This document shows positions 1 through 8,239 of a stretch of DNA of 64,000 nt, piece after piece. Source of the stretch: Fictibacillus solisalsi (GTDB lineage: Bacteria > Bacillota > Bacilli > Bacillales > Fictibacillaceae). A model generated the notes under the pieces. That model had not been told where the DNA came from. It saw only the letters and a program-made list of their open reading frames with translations, and ran no database searches. The stretch covers positions 2,687,057-2,751,056 of the forward strand of contig NZ_FNHW01000001.1 of the NCBI RefSeq assembly GCF_900103485.1. The letters run 5' to 3'. Made by a program: the position numbers and the translations under genes. Numbering within the stretch: position 1 is the stretch's first letter; each line of letters opens with the position of its first letter.

Positions 1-195
1 ATTGTCAATCGCGGGGGAGCTTTAGGAAAGGATTATTTCGTATCATATTTGCGGTTAATCATGAATGCTCGAAATTGTTCAGTGATGGATGCTCACGAAG
101 TAGCAATGGACATTTTCTTTCATGGAGATAACACACGCTTTGGAATATCAACTTTTGAACAATTTCAATCCGCTTTCCACGAACTTTCTAAATAA
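1..195 (+). CDS. 3' end of an unrecognised gene (partial)
   Basis: An open frame runs in from the left window edge and ends at a TAA stop, giving the last 64 residues of a protein. It begins IVNRGGALGKDYFVSY and ends FQSAFHELSK. The fragment is soluble and mixed in charge, with no cysteine pair or membrane segment. I do not recognise the family. It is followed by a hairpin and T-run, which supports this being a real gene end. The start and the rest of the protein lie outside the window. Confidence 0.55.
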   Translation: MVNRGGALGKDYFVSYLRLIMNARNCSVMDAHEVAMDIFFHGDNTRFGISTFEQFQSAFHELSK

Positions 196-213
196 TCAAG
201 ATTCACAATGCTA

Positions 214-252
214 AGAAAGAAGCCTCTTCAATCATAGTCGGTTCTTTCTTTT
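214..252 (+). terminator. Rho-independent terminator of the left-edge gene
   Basis: An imperfect stem AGAAAGAAgCC / GGTTCTTTCT is followed by TTTT, 18 bases after the stop of the partial gene. Confidence 0.5.
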
Positions 253-554
253 GCATGTATTGAATGCAAATATCGTTTTAGTTACAATATGTGACTTGAG
301 GCATTAACTTTCCAGGAATATTTTGTAGTATTAAGTGGAATTATGCTTAAATCCTGATTTAAATTATTACTCGAAGAAAGTATATGCTTCATAATTAAAC
401 TTTCTGAAAACATATGTTTCTTCAGAATTCTTTGATATAAATAAAGGCTCTTCATTGTTTGTGTAGGCCAATAAACCACCAACGATGACTTTTCCATTCC
501 ACCAATGAGCACTTATAGACTGAATGTTTTATTCGGCAAGATAGACCCATTAAT

Positions 555-586
555 AAAAACCATGTTTAACGCGATCATGGTTTTTT
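555..586. terminator. Bidirectional hairpin with T-run
   Basis: AAAACCATG and CATGGTTTT flank an 11-base loop, with T-rich sequence on the plus-strand 3' side and A-rich sequence on the other. It looks like an intrinsic terminator usable in both directions, but no adjacent gene clearly needs it. Confidence 0.45.
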
Positions 587-848
587 ATTGTGTATTTTTC
601 TTATGGAGAAAACATAAGGGTTAGATCGCTAAGGAAATCAAGAATAAAGGAAAGCAGCTTGTCGTATGGTTGTCTTTGCTACAAAAATGATTTGTGAATT
701 CGTTATAGAAACCTTCTTTTCCCAATCATTTCGTATGCCTATTTTTTCTCTTACAGATACTTGTCCAAACGAAAAAGGACATACCTGAATAATCTAAAGA
801 ACAGAGCAAAATCATTATATTTTCTCTGTACTTTAAGGAGGGATATCT

Positions 849-1070
849 ATGCCAAAAAGGTCTGGAAAGAGAAGTTCGAAACGTTCTTCTAAACGATCTT
901 CTTCTCATCATAAGCATTCTTCTAGACGTTCTTCAAAACGTTCTTCAAGTTCTTCTCATCATAAGCATTCTTCTAGACAATCTTCAAAACGTTCTTCAAA
1001 ATGCAGACGTTCATCAAGTTCATCAATTTTTGTTTGTAAAAAGAAGAAAAAACGCCGTAGCAGTTGCTAA
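849..1070 (+). CDS. Ser/Arg/Lys/His-rich low-complexity protein (73 aa)
   Basis: A strong ribosome-binding site (AAGGAGG, 7 bases before ATG) and a following hairpin indicate a real gene. The product is extremely biased: about 30 of 73 residues are serine and 27 are Arg or Lys, arranged as SSKR/SSRR units. A 17-residue unit containing SSHHKHSSR occurs twice (51-bp tandem DNA repeat). The C-terminus carries three cysteines and a KKKKKRR run. There is no signal peptide or membrane segment. I do not recognise an orthologue. Composition resembles disordered basic spore-coat or DNA-coating proteins (CotG-like or protamine-like), but that is analogy only. Nucleic-acid binding or spore-coat function is inferred, not shown. 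Confidence 0.7.
   Translation: MPKRSGKRSSKRSSKRSSSHHKHSSRRSSKRSSSSSHHKHSSRQSSKRSSKCRRSSSSSIFVCKKKKKRRSSC
900..1000 (+). repeat. Two tandem 51-bp coding repeats
   Basis: Two copies starting at 900 and 951 share almost every base (for example TCTTCTCATCATAAGCATTC in both). The differences are few and mostly third-position or single-residue changes (RR versus RQ). The identity at DNA level suggests a recent slippage or unequal-crossover duplication. Confidence 0.8.
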
Positions 1071-1118
1071 GATTGATGTCTAGTGTACAAACATTTATTA
1101 CGATAAATGCATAATATA

Positions 1119-1156
1119 GAGTGGAAAAGTGAATAAAAGTTTTCACTTTTCCACTC
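1119..1156. terminator. Long perfect hairpin after the Ser/Arg-rich gene
   Basis: A 15-base stem begins GAGTGGAAAAGTGAA, has a short loop, and closes with the exact complement. It sits 48 bases after the stop codon. The run of T after it is weak, so it may be a terminator or an RNA-stabilising hairpin. Confidence 0.5.
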
Positions 1157-1189
1157 AACGCCCATGAGAACGCCTAATATGTGAAAAGC

Positions 1190-1224
1190 AAAAGAGGGAG
1201 ACCAATAACTGGTTTCCCTCTTTT
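1190..1224. terminator. Hairpin AAAAGAGGGA...TCCCTCTTTT
   Basis: A near-perfect stem with A-run and T-run flanks is symmetrical enough to terminate in both directions. It is probably a backstop for the plus-strand gene to its left and for minus-strand transcription from tmRNA. Confidence 0.6.
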
Positions 1225-1348
1225 GACTACCTCCATTATAAGAGTTCTAACAATATTTCATTAATTTTCCCAGTAAAAGGAATTATTTATCGACTGCCTT
1301 GTTTTCCACCAAAATAAGGAAATTCCTCTTTTAAAACAAATTCTCGGC

Positions 1349-1375
1349 AAAAAAAAGATGCTAGTTAATAGCATC
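1349..1375 (-). terminator. Second terminator downstream of tmRNA
   Basis: Read on the minus strand, GATGCTA...TAGCATC is followed by eight T. It is a canonical intrinsic terminator about 110 bases past the tmRNA end and a likely backstop. Confidence 0.6.
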
Positions 1376-1461
1376 TCTACTTATGATAATTTTAAAAACA
1401 TCAATTTTCCCAGAGTATGTTGAAGCATATGTTAAACTTTTGGTTCAAGTCAAACAATAAA

Positions 1462-1489
1462 AAACCACCAAACAGTTATGTATTGGTGG
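1462..1489 (-). terminator. tmRNA terminator overlapping its CCA end
   Basis: On the minus strand, CCACCA at the mature 3' end pairs with TGGTGG 13 bases later, followed by TTTTTTATT. The 3' CCA therefore forms one arm of the terminator. Confidence 0.7.
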
Positions 1490-1844
1490 AGACGGTGGGA
1501 GTCGAACCCACGTCCAAAGATAACGGCACTTAAGCTTCTACGAGTGTAGTCGATATATTCGCGTTTCGCGACTTCAGCTGCCTATCGACAGGCGTTTGAA
1601 GTGCTAGCCTGATTGTGCTCTTCCTTCGTCCTCAGGCGGAGGACAGCCGGCGTAGCCCACTAAGAGTGAGACCCTTACCCTACCACATGGGCGATGGAGG
1701 GAGGATCAGCTAAAGTGCTATTACGCAGCTAAAGCTAGGTTGTTGTTAGTTTTGCCAGTTATAGGCGTTGGCGTTTTAACGAGGCCGACCCCCTCGACTC
1801 GCAACTTAAGCTCGAACTACCCCTGTCGAATCCGTAACGTCCCC
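1484..1844 (-). ncRNA. ssrA: Transfer-messenger RNA (tmRNA)
   Basis: This 361-nt RNA rescues stalled ribosomes: it is charged with alanine, enters the A site with SmpB, and its short reading frame adds a degradation tag. The minus strand starts GGGGACGTTACGGATTCGAC. It ends with the T-arm and acceptor GGTTCGACTCCCACCGTC followed by TCCACCA, both family hallmarks. The tag frame sits near 1721-1756 and reads GKTNNNLALAA then TAA, so the full tag would be AGKTNNNLALAA. It ends in the ALAA recognised by ClpXP-type proteases. smpB lies directly upstream, as in Bacillus. Confidence 0.97.
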
Positions 1845-1970
1845 ATGATAGAAATCCCGGGGTGAATCTTACGGGAAGTTAAAGCTGCTGCAACTTTTTA
1901 TTCAGTTGTTAGCAACACAATAAAGTATAGCATTTTTACGCGATTTTTTCAATCGGACACACTATCCAGT

Positions 1971-2438
1971 TTATGCCTTTTGACGATCCCTGAATGCGCG
2001 TTCGATCTCGCGTTTGGCATCTTTTTTCTTCAGATCCTGCCGCTTATCGTAATTCTTTTTACCCTTGGCCAAGCCGATTAAAACCTTCGCAAATCCGTTT
2101 TTCAGATACAGCTTCAACGGTACGATTGAGTACCCCTGCTCTTTTGTCTGGCCCAATAGCTTGGTAATTTCCTTCTTATGAAGCAGCAGTTTCCGTGTTC
2201 TGAGCGGATCATGGTTATAACGGTTTCCCTGTTCATACGGGCTTACGTGCATGTTGTGGAGAAACAATTCTCCATTTTGCACACGGGCGAATGAATCCTT
2301 TAAATTGATCCGGCCTGCACGGATGGCTTTGATTTCTGTCCCCTGGAGGACGATGCCTGCCTCAAAGGTTTCTTCTATATGATAATCATGCCGCGCTTTT
2401 TTATTTTGAGCGACAAGTTTTCCTTCTCCTCTTGGCAT
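1971..2438 (-). CDS. smpB: SsrA-binding protein SmpB
   Basis: The small RNA-binding protein escorts tmRNA to stalled ribosomes. The 155-residue product has the usual length. It carries the family core ([19 protein letters not shown], then [17 protein letters not shown]) and the basic C-terminal tail ([11 protein letters not shown]), which is known to become helical in the empty mRNA channel. A GGGGAGG ribosome-binding site lies 9 bases before the ATG. It follows rnr in the minus-strand cluster secG-hydrolases-rnr-smpB-ssrA, so both halves of the trans-translation system are next to RNase R, which degrades the defective mRNA. Confidence 0.97.
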   Translation of the reverse strand: MPRGEGKLVAQNKKARHDYHIEETFEAGIVLQGTEIKAIRAGRINLKDSFARVQNGELFLHNMHVSPYEQGNRYNHDPLRTRKLLLHKKEITKLLGQTKEQGYSIVPLKLYLKNGFAKVLIGLAKGKKNYDKRQDLKKKDAKREIERAFRDRQKA

Positions 2439-2539
2439 GTTTCATGACCTCCCCAAAACAAGTGCAACCTTAATTATACCTAATTGGTCAGGAAACGTCA
2501 AATACAGTTGGAAGCTGTATGACGTTTCCATGCACCGGT

Positions 2540-4840
2540 TTATCTCTTTTTGTTCTTCTTTTTCTTTTTTGTGATATTTCCTTTATAAAATGGCTTTTTC
2601 TTGCCTTTTGTTGAGCCGCCTTTGTCCCCTCGTTCAGCTTCCGGACGGCGTGTTTTTCGTTTTCGTCCTCCGCCTTCGATAACTTTTGGACGGTCCTTGC
2701 CCCGTTTGCGAGGTGTTCCCTTCATGCCGACGATCTCAAAATCAATGGCGCGCTCGTCGAGATTCACATTGATGACCCGGACAGCCAGTTCATCTCCGAT
2801 TCGGAATACGTTCCCTGTGCGTTCCCCGATCATGGCCATGTGCTTTTCATCATAGCGGTAGTAATCATCCGCCAGGTAGCTCACATGCACGAGTCCCTCA
2901 ATCGTATTCGGAAGTTCGACAAACAACCCGAAGTTGGTTACGGAACTGATGACACCTTCGTACTCTTCCCCGATTTTATCCTGCATGAATTCTGCCTTTT
3001 TCAGGTCATCCGTTTCACGCTCGGCATCCACCGCGCGGCGTTCCCTGTCAGAAGCATGCTTGGCGATTTTCTCAAGCTGTCCCTTCCATTTTGCCACCGT
3101 GCTAGGATCGGTCTTTTTGTTAATAAGATACGTCCGGATCAATCGGTGAACGATTAAGTCCGGATAACGTCGGATCGGTGAAGTAAAGTGCGTATAGAAC
3201 TCGGTTGCCAGTCCATAATGGCCCAAGCTTTCCGGATAGTATTTCGCCTGCTTCATGGAACGGAGCATGATTTTGCTGATCACCATTTCTTCCGGCTCGT
3301 CTTTTACTTCTTCAAGAAGTTTTTGCAGAGAACGCGGATGAACTTCTTCCACTCCACCTTTTAGGACATAGCCAAACATGGCGATGAATTCAAGGAAACG
3401 ATGCAGTTTCTCTGCATCCGGATCTTCGTGGATCCGGTACATGAACGGAAGATCGGCTTTATGGAAGTGCTGGGCTACCGTTTCATTGGCACACAGCATG
3501 AACTCCTCGATCAGGCGTTCCGCTACCGACCGTTCCCGAAGCACCACTTCCTGCGGCTCGCTATTTTCATTGACGATGACACGCGCTTCACTGAAATCGA
3601 AGTCAATGGCACCACGGTCAAAACGGCGTTTCCGCAGAATTTCCGCCAATTCGCCCATTCCATCAAAAAACGGAATAAGCGGCTCATACCTTTTTAACAC
3701 TTCGTCGTCTTCACGCTGAAGGATTTTCCGTACATTCGTGTAGGTCATCCGTTCAACCGTTTTGATGACGCTTGGGAAAATTTCGTGCTTGATTACTTCC
3801 CCTTTAGGTGTGATTTCCATCTCACAGGAAAGCGTCAGGCGATCCACCCGCGGATTCAATGAACAGATCCCGTTCGACAGGCGGTGAGGAATCATCGGAA
3901 TCACCCGGTCTACGAGATACACACTTGTTCCCCGTTCCAGTGCTTCCACATCGATCGGTGATCCTTCGGTTACATAGTGGCTGACATCGGCGATATGAAC
4001 CCCAAGTTTATAATTGCCGTTATCAAGCTTGATTACATTAACAGCATCATCCAAATCCTTTGCATCTTCTCCATCAATCGTGACAATGGTTTGGTCACGC
4101 AGGTCACGGCGGCCTTCAATGTCTTTCGGATCAATGGTGTCAGGCACACTGTTTGCCTGTTCCAGAACCTCTTCAGGAAACTCTCTTGGCAGCCCGTGTT
4201 TAAAAATGACAGAGAGGATATCCACGCCCGGGTCGTTTTTATGGCCGAGAATGTGGATAACTTCACCTTCTGCACTGTTGCGCCCTTCAGGGTACTTGGT
4301 GATTTTAACAACGACTTTATGACCTTCAATGGCACCATTTACCCCTTCAGCCGGGATGAAAATATCATTTGGAATCCGTTTGTCATCAGCGACCACAAAC
4401 CCAAAACTGCGGCTTTGCTGGAACGTTCCTACTGTTTCTGTTACACCACGCTCCAGAACGCGGATAATGGTGCCTTCCGGATGGGAGCCTTTTGAATTGG
4501 TGTTAAGGCGTACGAGCACCACGTCATTGTTCATGGCACTGCCCATGTCTCCCTGAGAAATGTAGACGTCTTTTCCTTCTCCTGTTTCAGGGAGGACAAA
4601 AGCAAACCCTTTCGCATGAGCCTGCACCTTTCCTCTAACCAAATTCATTTTGTCAGGAAGACCGTATCGATTTGTTCTTGTTCTGACGACAAGCCCCTCA
4701 TCTTCCATCTCGTTCAGTGTCCGAACCAAAATTTTAAAATCATCCGTTTCCCGCAGCTGGAAGGCATCTTCCAGTTCCTGAACGGTAAGCGGTTTATATG
4801 CTTCTTCTTTCATGAATGCAAGCAGTTGCTGCTTATCCAC
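2540..4840 (-). CDS. rnr: Ribonuclease R
   Basis: A processive 3'-5' exoribonuclease that degrades structured RNA and trans-translation targets. The 766-residue protein has the RNase II/R layout. An N-terminal winged-helix and cold-shock-like OB domains come first. The RNB catalytic domain from about residue 240 carries the metal-binding stretch [12 protein letters not shown]. An S1 domain lies near 620-705 ([20 protein letters not shown]), and a long Lys/Arg-rich tail ([10 protein letters not shown]) follows. The start is GTG with GGAGGAG 6-8 bases upstream. It sits between the esterase gene and smpB on the same strand. Confidence 0.96.
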   Translation of the reverse strand: MDKQQLLAFMKEEAYKPLTVQELEDAFQLRETDDFKILVRTLNEMEDEGLVVRTRTNRYGLPDKMNLVRGKVQAHAKGFAFVLPETGEGKDVYISQGDMGSAMNNDVVLVRLNTNSKGSHPEGTIIRVLERGVTETVGTFQQSRSFGFVVADDKRIPNDIFIPAEGVNGAIEGHKVVVKITKYPEGRNSAEGEVIHILGHKNDPGVDILSVIFKHGLPREFPEEVLEQANSVPDTIDPKDIEGRRDLRDQTIVTIDGEDAKDLDDAVNVIKLDNGNYKLGVHIADVSHYVTEGSPIDVEALERGTSVYLVDRVIPMIPHRLSNGICSLNPRVDRLTLSCEMEITPKGEVIKHEIFPSVIKTVERMTYTNVRKILQREDDEVLKRYEPLIPFFDGMGELAEILRKRRFDRGAIDFDFSEARVIVNENSEPQEVVLRERSVAERLIEEFMLCANETVAQHFHKADLPFMYRIHEDPDAEKLHRFLEFIAMFGYVLKGGVEEVHPRSLQKLLEEVKDEPEEMVISKIMLRSMKQAKYYPESLGHYGLATEFYTHFTSPIRRYPDLIVHRLIRTYLINKKTDPSTVAKWKGQLEKIAKHASDRERRAVDAERETDDLKKAEFMQDKIGEEYEGVISSVTNFGLFVELPNTIEGLVHVSYLADDYYRYDEKHMAMIGERTGNVFRIGDELAVRVINVNLDERAIDFEIVGMKGTPRKRGKDRPKVIEGGGRKRKTRRPEAERGDKGGSTKGKKKPFYKGNITKKKKKNKKR

Positions 4841-4866
4841 TACATCTCCTCCTTATGGGAAAAACC

Positions 4867-5619
4867 TTACTCCACGGACCAGTCCAGCTTTTCCAGGAAG
4901 GTGTAGACATCCTCATGCAGCTGTTCCTTTTCCTTGCCAAGTGTGATTACATGAGTGGATTCTTCGTACCATTTCAAATCCTTAATGTCGCTTTCCACTT
5001 CATTGTAAATAATATTGGCAGAGTCCGTATTAATCATTTCATCATGTCTAGCCTGTACAACAAACGTAGGTGCGTATACCATGTCAATGGAATTTCGCAC
5101 ATCTCCCAGAAGCTGTTGAAGGCCCTTTAAGGTATTCATAGGGGTTTTTTTGAACGCCTCCATCTCCTGATCAACTTGCTCCTGCGACTTGTTTTCACGG
5201 CTTTTGTATTCACGGGCATACTCCAGTACACCCCGGTAAATCGTTTCTTCACTTTTTACATGCATGGGTGCGCACATCGGGACCACACCGACCACCGGCT
5301 GCTCTGTTGCCAATTTTAATGAAAAGACACCGCCGAGCGATAATCCGCAAACGGCAATTTCCGTATGTCCCCTTTCTTTTAGAAGGTTGAACCCATCCAT
5401 GACATCCTTCCACCAGTCATCCGGGCCTGTATGTACGAGCTCTTCAGGTGGGACCGCGTGCCCTTTATACTGAGGAGCATGGCAGGTGTATCCCTTCTTT
5501 TGCAGAAAACGGCCCAGCATGCGAACGTCTGCGGAGCTGCCTGTAAAACCATGTAATAATAATACCGCCCGTTTTCCTCCTTCAAACATAAATGGTTTTG
5601 GTGCTGTAATTTTCATCAT
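4867..5619 (-). CDS. est: Carboxylesterase, Est30/YvaK type
   Basis: An alpha/beta hydrolase that cleaves short- to medium-chain esters or monoacylglycerols. The 250-residue protein resembles Geobacillus Est30 along its whole length. The oxyanion-hole motif HGFTGSS is near residue 23. The nucleophile elbow GLSLGG places Ser94, and QARHDEM and STHVITL supply Asp193 and His223, the Est30 triad positions. There is no signal peptide, so it acts in the cytoplasm. It lies 26 bases upstream of rnr in the conserved secG-est-rnr order. Its natural substrate is unknown. Confidence 0.92.
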   Translation of the reverse strand: MMKITAPKPFMFEGGKRAVLLLHGFTGSSADVRMLGRFLQKKGYTCHAPQYKGHAVPPEELVHTGPDDWWKDVMDGFNLLKERGHTEIAVCGLSLGGVFSLKLATEQPVVGVVPMCAPMHVKSEETIYRGVLEYAREYKSRENKSQEQVDQEMEAFKKTPMNTLKGLQQLLGDVRNSIDMVYAPTFVVQARHDEMINTDSANIIYNEVESDIKDLKWYEESTHVITLGKEKEQLHEDVYTFLEKLDWSVE

Positions 5620-5634
5620 GTTGCTTACTCTCCC

Positions 5635-6330
5635 TTACTTCGTTGGTTCCATTAAAAATTGAAAAACTTCTTCGATCAGCTGTTCCTGGTCTACATCGTG
5701 GCAGATCATATGCTTCGATTCTTTTAAATAACAAAGCTTCTTACGTTTCGATGGTATAGTTTTATAAATATACTCGGCGCTCTTGCGCGGCACCAGTCCG
5801 TCGCACTCCCCCTGGATAATCAGCGTGGGTACTTCAATGTCACGAAACGAGGGCTTGAGCGTTTTGACGAGCTTCCGGAATTCAAACGTGGCGGAAAGCG
5901 GAGTATCCATAAACTTTTTCCGGTATCGCAGGTACAGTTCATCATCCTTCAGCGTACCCCGCACACCTTTTATGATCATGTCCTTGATATCTTTCACCAT
6001 CTGTGCCGGGTTCATATAATAAGCGCTGGCACTGAGCAGGATAAGTTTATCGCATCCGTACTTCGATGCAAGATAACCGCCGATTATTCCGCCCATGGAG
6101 AAACCGAGTATATAGAGCGTGCCGCTCTTTTTTCGCAATTCCAAGAAGGCTCGTTCTGCTTCATCGATCCAAAGCTTGTGTGTGATCCCCTTCAGCATTA
6201 ATTGCTCTCCATGTCCCGGATAGGTTGGCACTGAAATCAACCAATCGGTATGTTCTTCTAAATAGCGGGTAACCGGCTCTACTTCATACGGACTGCCGGT
6301 AAACCCGTGAAGACAAAGACAGCCAATCAT
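5635..6330 (-). CDS. Alpha/beta hydrolase, esterase family
   Basis: A second hydrolase immediately upstream of est, 231 residues from the chosen start. HGFTGSPYEVEP is the oxyanion-hole region, GFSMGG the nucleophile elbow, QGECDGLVP the acid loop and ESKHMICHDVD the catalytic histidine. I chose the internal ATG of MIGCLCLHGF because AGGTGAT lies just before it and earlier residues are not family-like. It shares the fold and triad spacing of its neighbour but is clearly diverged. An old tandem duplication or separate acquisition is possible. In B. subtilis secG is followed directly by the single esterase, so this gene is extra. Substrate unknown. Confidence 0.85.
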   Translation of the reverse strand: MIGCLCLHGFTGSPYEVEPVTRYLEEHTDWLISVPTYPGHGEQLMLKGITHKLWIDEAERAFLELRKKSGTLYILGFSMGGIIGGYLASKYGCDKLILLSASAYYMNPAQMVKDIKDMIIKGVRGTLKDDELYLRYRKKFMDTPLSATFEFRKLVKTLKPSFRDIEVPTLIIQGECDGLVPRKSAEYIYKTIPSKRKKLCYLKESKHMICHDVDQEQLIEEVFQFLMEPTK

Positions 6331-6421
6331 ATTATCACCTTTTTTATCATTAGTTACCCTATAATGTCCGTAAAAAATCATACCATATCCCTATCGGAAA
6401 AAGCTTTCAAACTGCCAGACA

Positions 6422-6460
6422 AAAAAATAAAAACAGCAAGTGAAAATTCACCTGCTGTTG
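6422..6460 (-). terminator. Hairpin between secG and the hydrolase genes
   Basis: On the minus strand AACAGCAGGTGAA pairs with TTCACTTGCTGTT and is followed by a T-rich run, directly after the secG stop. It should uncouple or attenuate the hydrolase-rnr-smpB genes from secG. Confidence 0.8.
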
Positions 6461-6468
6461 GGGTATCA

Positions 6469-6699
6469 TTAAATAAAATACGCTACCGCAATCGCCAACA
6501 AGAAGAACAATGTGGCGAGAATAATCGTCAGCCTGCTCAGGACGGCATCCATTCCACGGGCTTTTTGCTTTCCAAATAACTGCTCGGCGCCACCAGTAAT
6601 CGCTCCTGATAATCCTGCCGAACGGCCAGATTGAAGAACAACGACTATAATAAGTGCGATCGAAACAATCACCAATAAAACTGTTGCTGCTGTTTGCAT
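6469..6699 (-). CDS. secG: Preprotein translocase subunit SecG
   Basis: A small accessory subunit of the SecYEG channel that assists SecA-driven protein export. The 76-residue product has two hydrophobic segments (about residues 3-22 and 54-75). Between them lies the conserved loop [26 protein letters not shown] lies 8 bases before the ATG, and a sigma-A promoter is placed upstream. The gene heads the minus-strand cluster with est, rnr, smpB and ssrA, as in B. subtilis. Confidence 0.96.
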   Translation of the reverse strand: MQTAATVLLVIVSIALIIVVVLQSGRSAGLSGAITGGAEQLFGKQKARGMDAVLSRLTIILATLFFLLAIAVAYFI

Positions 6700-6735
6700 T
6701 TGTCACACCTCCACGGACAACGTTACACTATACAT

Positions 6736-6764
6736 AATGTATCATACGGGCATTCGTTCGGCAA
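6736..6764 (-). promoter_or_regulatory. secG promoter (sigma-A type)
   Basis: On the minus strand TTGCCG and TACATT are separated by 17 bases, about 40 bases before the secG start. Confidence 0.5.
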
Positions 6765-6822
6765 TGTATTCCAAATAATTTATCATGCCATAAAAGGACT
6801 GTCGGGAAGGAGGAAATCACCC

Positions 6823-7470
6823 ATGTTTGAACTAAAAGATATTCGCTATAAAGATATTTTGAAAATTGGACATTTACGTATTGAAGAAAATAAAGTGAGC
6901 ATTCTTACCGGAGAAAGCGGCAGCGGAAAAACAACGGTGCTTAAACTGCTGAATCACCTGATCAGCCCTGATGAAGGCACGGTGCTTTATAAAGGAAAGG
7001 ATATCGCCTCGCTTGATCCCGTACAGCATCGAAGAAACGTTATCATGCTTCAGCAAATGCCCGCCATATTTCCCGGGACCGTTAGAGATAATCTTATTGC
7101 CGGACTGATGTTTTCGGAGAAACCCGTGCCAGATGATCGAGTGCTTGAAGAAGCTTTACATAGTGTGTATTTACGAAAATCGCTAGAAACAGTTGCAGAG
7201 GGATTGTCGGGTGGAGAGCAGCAGCGGCTTGCGCTGGCCCGAGTTCTCTTGCTTGATTCGGATGTTTATCTGCTGGACGAGCCCTCATCGGCCCTTGATG
7301 ACGAAACAGCGGATGAGGTCATCTCATCTTTTTTAAAAAAGGCCAAACAAAAGAATAAAACTGTCATAATGGTCACCCACTCCAAGCAAATTGCAGACCG
7401 TTACGCTGAGGTGCCGGTCCATCTTGAAAAGTACAATCAGAAAATAAAGGAGGCTGCACATGAAGGATAA
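6823..7470 (+). CDS. fetA: ABC transporter ATP-binding protein, FetA/YjkB type
   Basis: The ATPase subunit of a two-gene exporter whose E. coli homologue FetAB lowers iron load. The 215-residue protein has Walker A GESGSGKTT (about 32-40), signature LSGGEQQR, and Walker B VYLLDEP followed by SSALDD. The ATG was chosen because AAGGAGG lies 9 bases upstream; the longer open frame has no such site. Its stop overlaps the start of the permease gene by 11 bases, so the two are translationally coupled. Substrate (iron or another metal) is inferred from the family only. Confidence 0.88.
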   Translation: MFELKDIRYKDILKIGHLRIEENKVSILTGESGSGKTTVLKLLNHLISPDEGTVLYKGKDIASLDPVQHRRNVIMLQQMPAIFPGTVRDNLIAGLMFSEKPVPDDRVLEEALHSVYLRKSLETVAEGLSGGEQQRLALARVLLLDSDVYLLDEPSSALDDETADEVISSFLKKAKQKNKTVIMVTHSKQIADRYAEVPVHLEKYNQKIKEAAHEG

Positions 7471-8239
7471 AATTATTGATATCTCATTGTGGCAGCTTCT
7501 GTCTGCCTATCTCTTCATCGTTATTTTGACGGTTATTGTGAAGTGGAGAGGGATCGCGAGGGAAAAAGAAATCATGATCGGGACACTAAGGATGACGATT
7601 CAGCTTGTGCTTGCGGGGTATATCCTCACCTACGTATTCAAGCACCCGCATCCTCTTCTGACTCTTTTCATTTTCGCTCTCATGGAGATCTTTGCGATTT
7701 ATAACGTTTTTAAGCGGATCAAATACGATTTATCTTCTTCATTAAAAAAAGTCATCGCTGTTTCGATGACAGTCGGCACTCTGGCCAGCCTTCTCTTTTT
7801 CAACTATGTGGTCATTCAGTTCTCTCCCTGGTTTGAGCCGAGGTATGTTATACCGATTGCCGGGATGATCATCGGGAATGCCATGACAGGGATAACGCTT
7901 GGGGTAAATCACCTTGTGGAGGGCATGGAAAAGCAAAAACGCATGGTGGAAGCAGCCCTGATGCTTGGAGCAACCACGAAAGCTGCTTCCAAAGAACTGG
8001 TCGACCGTGCGTTTGACTCCGCCATTCTTCCCACGATCAACTCCATGGTCGGCATGGGGATCGTTTTCCTTCCGGGCATGATGACCGGACAGATCCTATC
8101 CGGTATCTCACCGCTTACCGCAATTGAATACCAGATTGCCATCATGCTGGGGATTGCCGGCTCAGTTTCGTTCAGCGTCATTCTTTTTGTCCAATACGGC
8201 TACCGAACGTTTTTTAATGAGAGGTCACAATTAAAGTAA
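7460..8239 (+). CDS. fetB: ABC transporter permease, UPF0014 (FetB/YjkA)
   Basis: The membrane partner of the preceding ATPase. The 259-residue protein has about seven hydrophobic segments and the UPF0014 signature blocks: GTLRMTIQLVLAGYILTY, PIAGMIIGNAMTGITLGVN, and GIVFLPGMMTGQILSG. AAGGAGG sits inside the end of fetA. E. coli FetB is implicated in iron export; the substrate here is not shown by sequence. The 3' end overlaps the end of the convergent cblS gene by nine bases. Confidence 0.88.
   Translation: MKDKIIDISLWQLLSAYLFIVILTVIVKWRGIAREKEIMIGTLRMTIQLVLAGYILTYVFKHPHPLLTLFIFALMEIFAIYNVFKRIKYDLSSSLKKVIAVSMTVGTLASLLFFNYVVIQFSPWFEPRYVIPIAGMIIGNAMTGITLGVNHLVEGMEKQKRMVEAALMLGATTKAASKELVDRAFDSAILPTINSMVGMGIVFLPGMMTGQILSGISPLTAIEYQIAIMLGIAGSVSFSVILFVQYGYRTFFNERSQLK

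Larger units (their letters stand above)
196..848. other. AT-rich intergenic stretch, no supported gene
   Basis: About 650 bases between the left-edge gene and the Ser/Arg-rich gene. The only structures I can support are the terminator just after the first gene and a second symmetrical hairpin near 555-586. Short open frames on the minus strand here have no ribosome-binding site and no recognisable protein character. The last 130 bases should hold the promoter of the downstream gene. I see no clear sigma-A -35/-10 pair there, so a sporulation sigma factor is possible. Confidence 0.5.
1071..1483. other. Intergenic region downstream of tmRNA, hairpins only
   Basis: No gene is supported here. 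The stretch holds several hairpins: the two between 1119 and 1224, one at 1351-1375 (GATGCTA/TAGCATC with a T-run on the minus strand), and the tmRNA terminator. The sequence is AT-rich. I looked for a second copy of the tmRNA 3' end that would mark an integrated element and saw none. Confidence 0.55.

Noticed and set aside
282-512. Minus-strand open frame of 76 codons
   Set aside because: GTG start without a ribosome-binding site, no family-like motifs, and it spans AT-rich intergenic sequence.
726-917. Minus-strand frame opposite the Ser/Arg-rich gene
   Set aside because: It overlaps the start and ribosome-binding site of the better supported plus-strand gene and mirrors its repeats.
900-1000. 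CRISPR-like repeats
   Set aside because: Only two units, in frame within a coding region, with no spacers.
973-1158. Minus-strand frame of 61 codons
   Set aside because: Reads through the hairpin and opposite the repeat gene; no ribosome-binding site.
1484-1500. Attachment site duplicated downstream of ssrA
   Set aside because: I found no second copy of the tmRNA 3' end within the window.
1462-1510. Possible tRNA gene ending in CCA
   Set aside because: The T-arm and acceptor belong to tmRNA; no separate anticodon arm exists.
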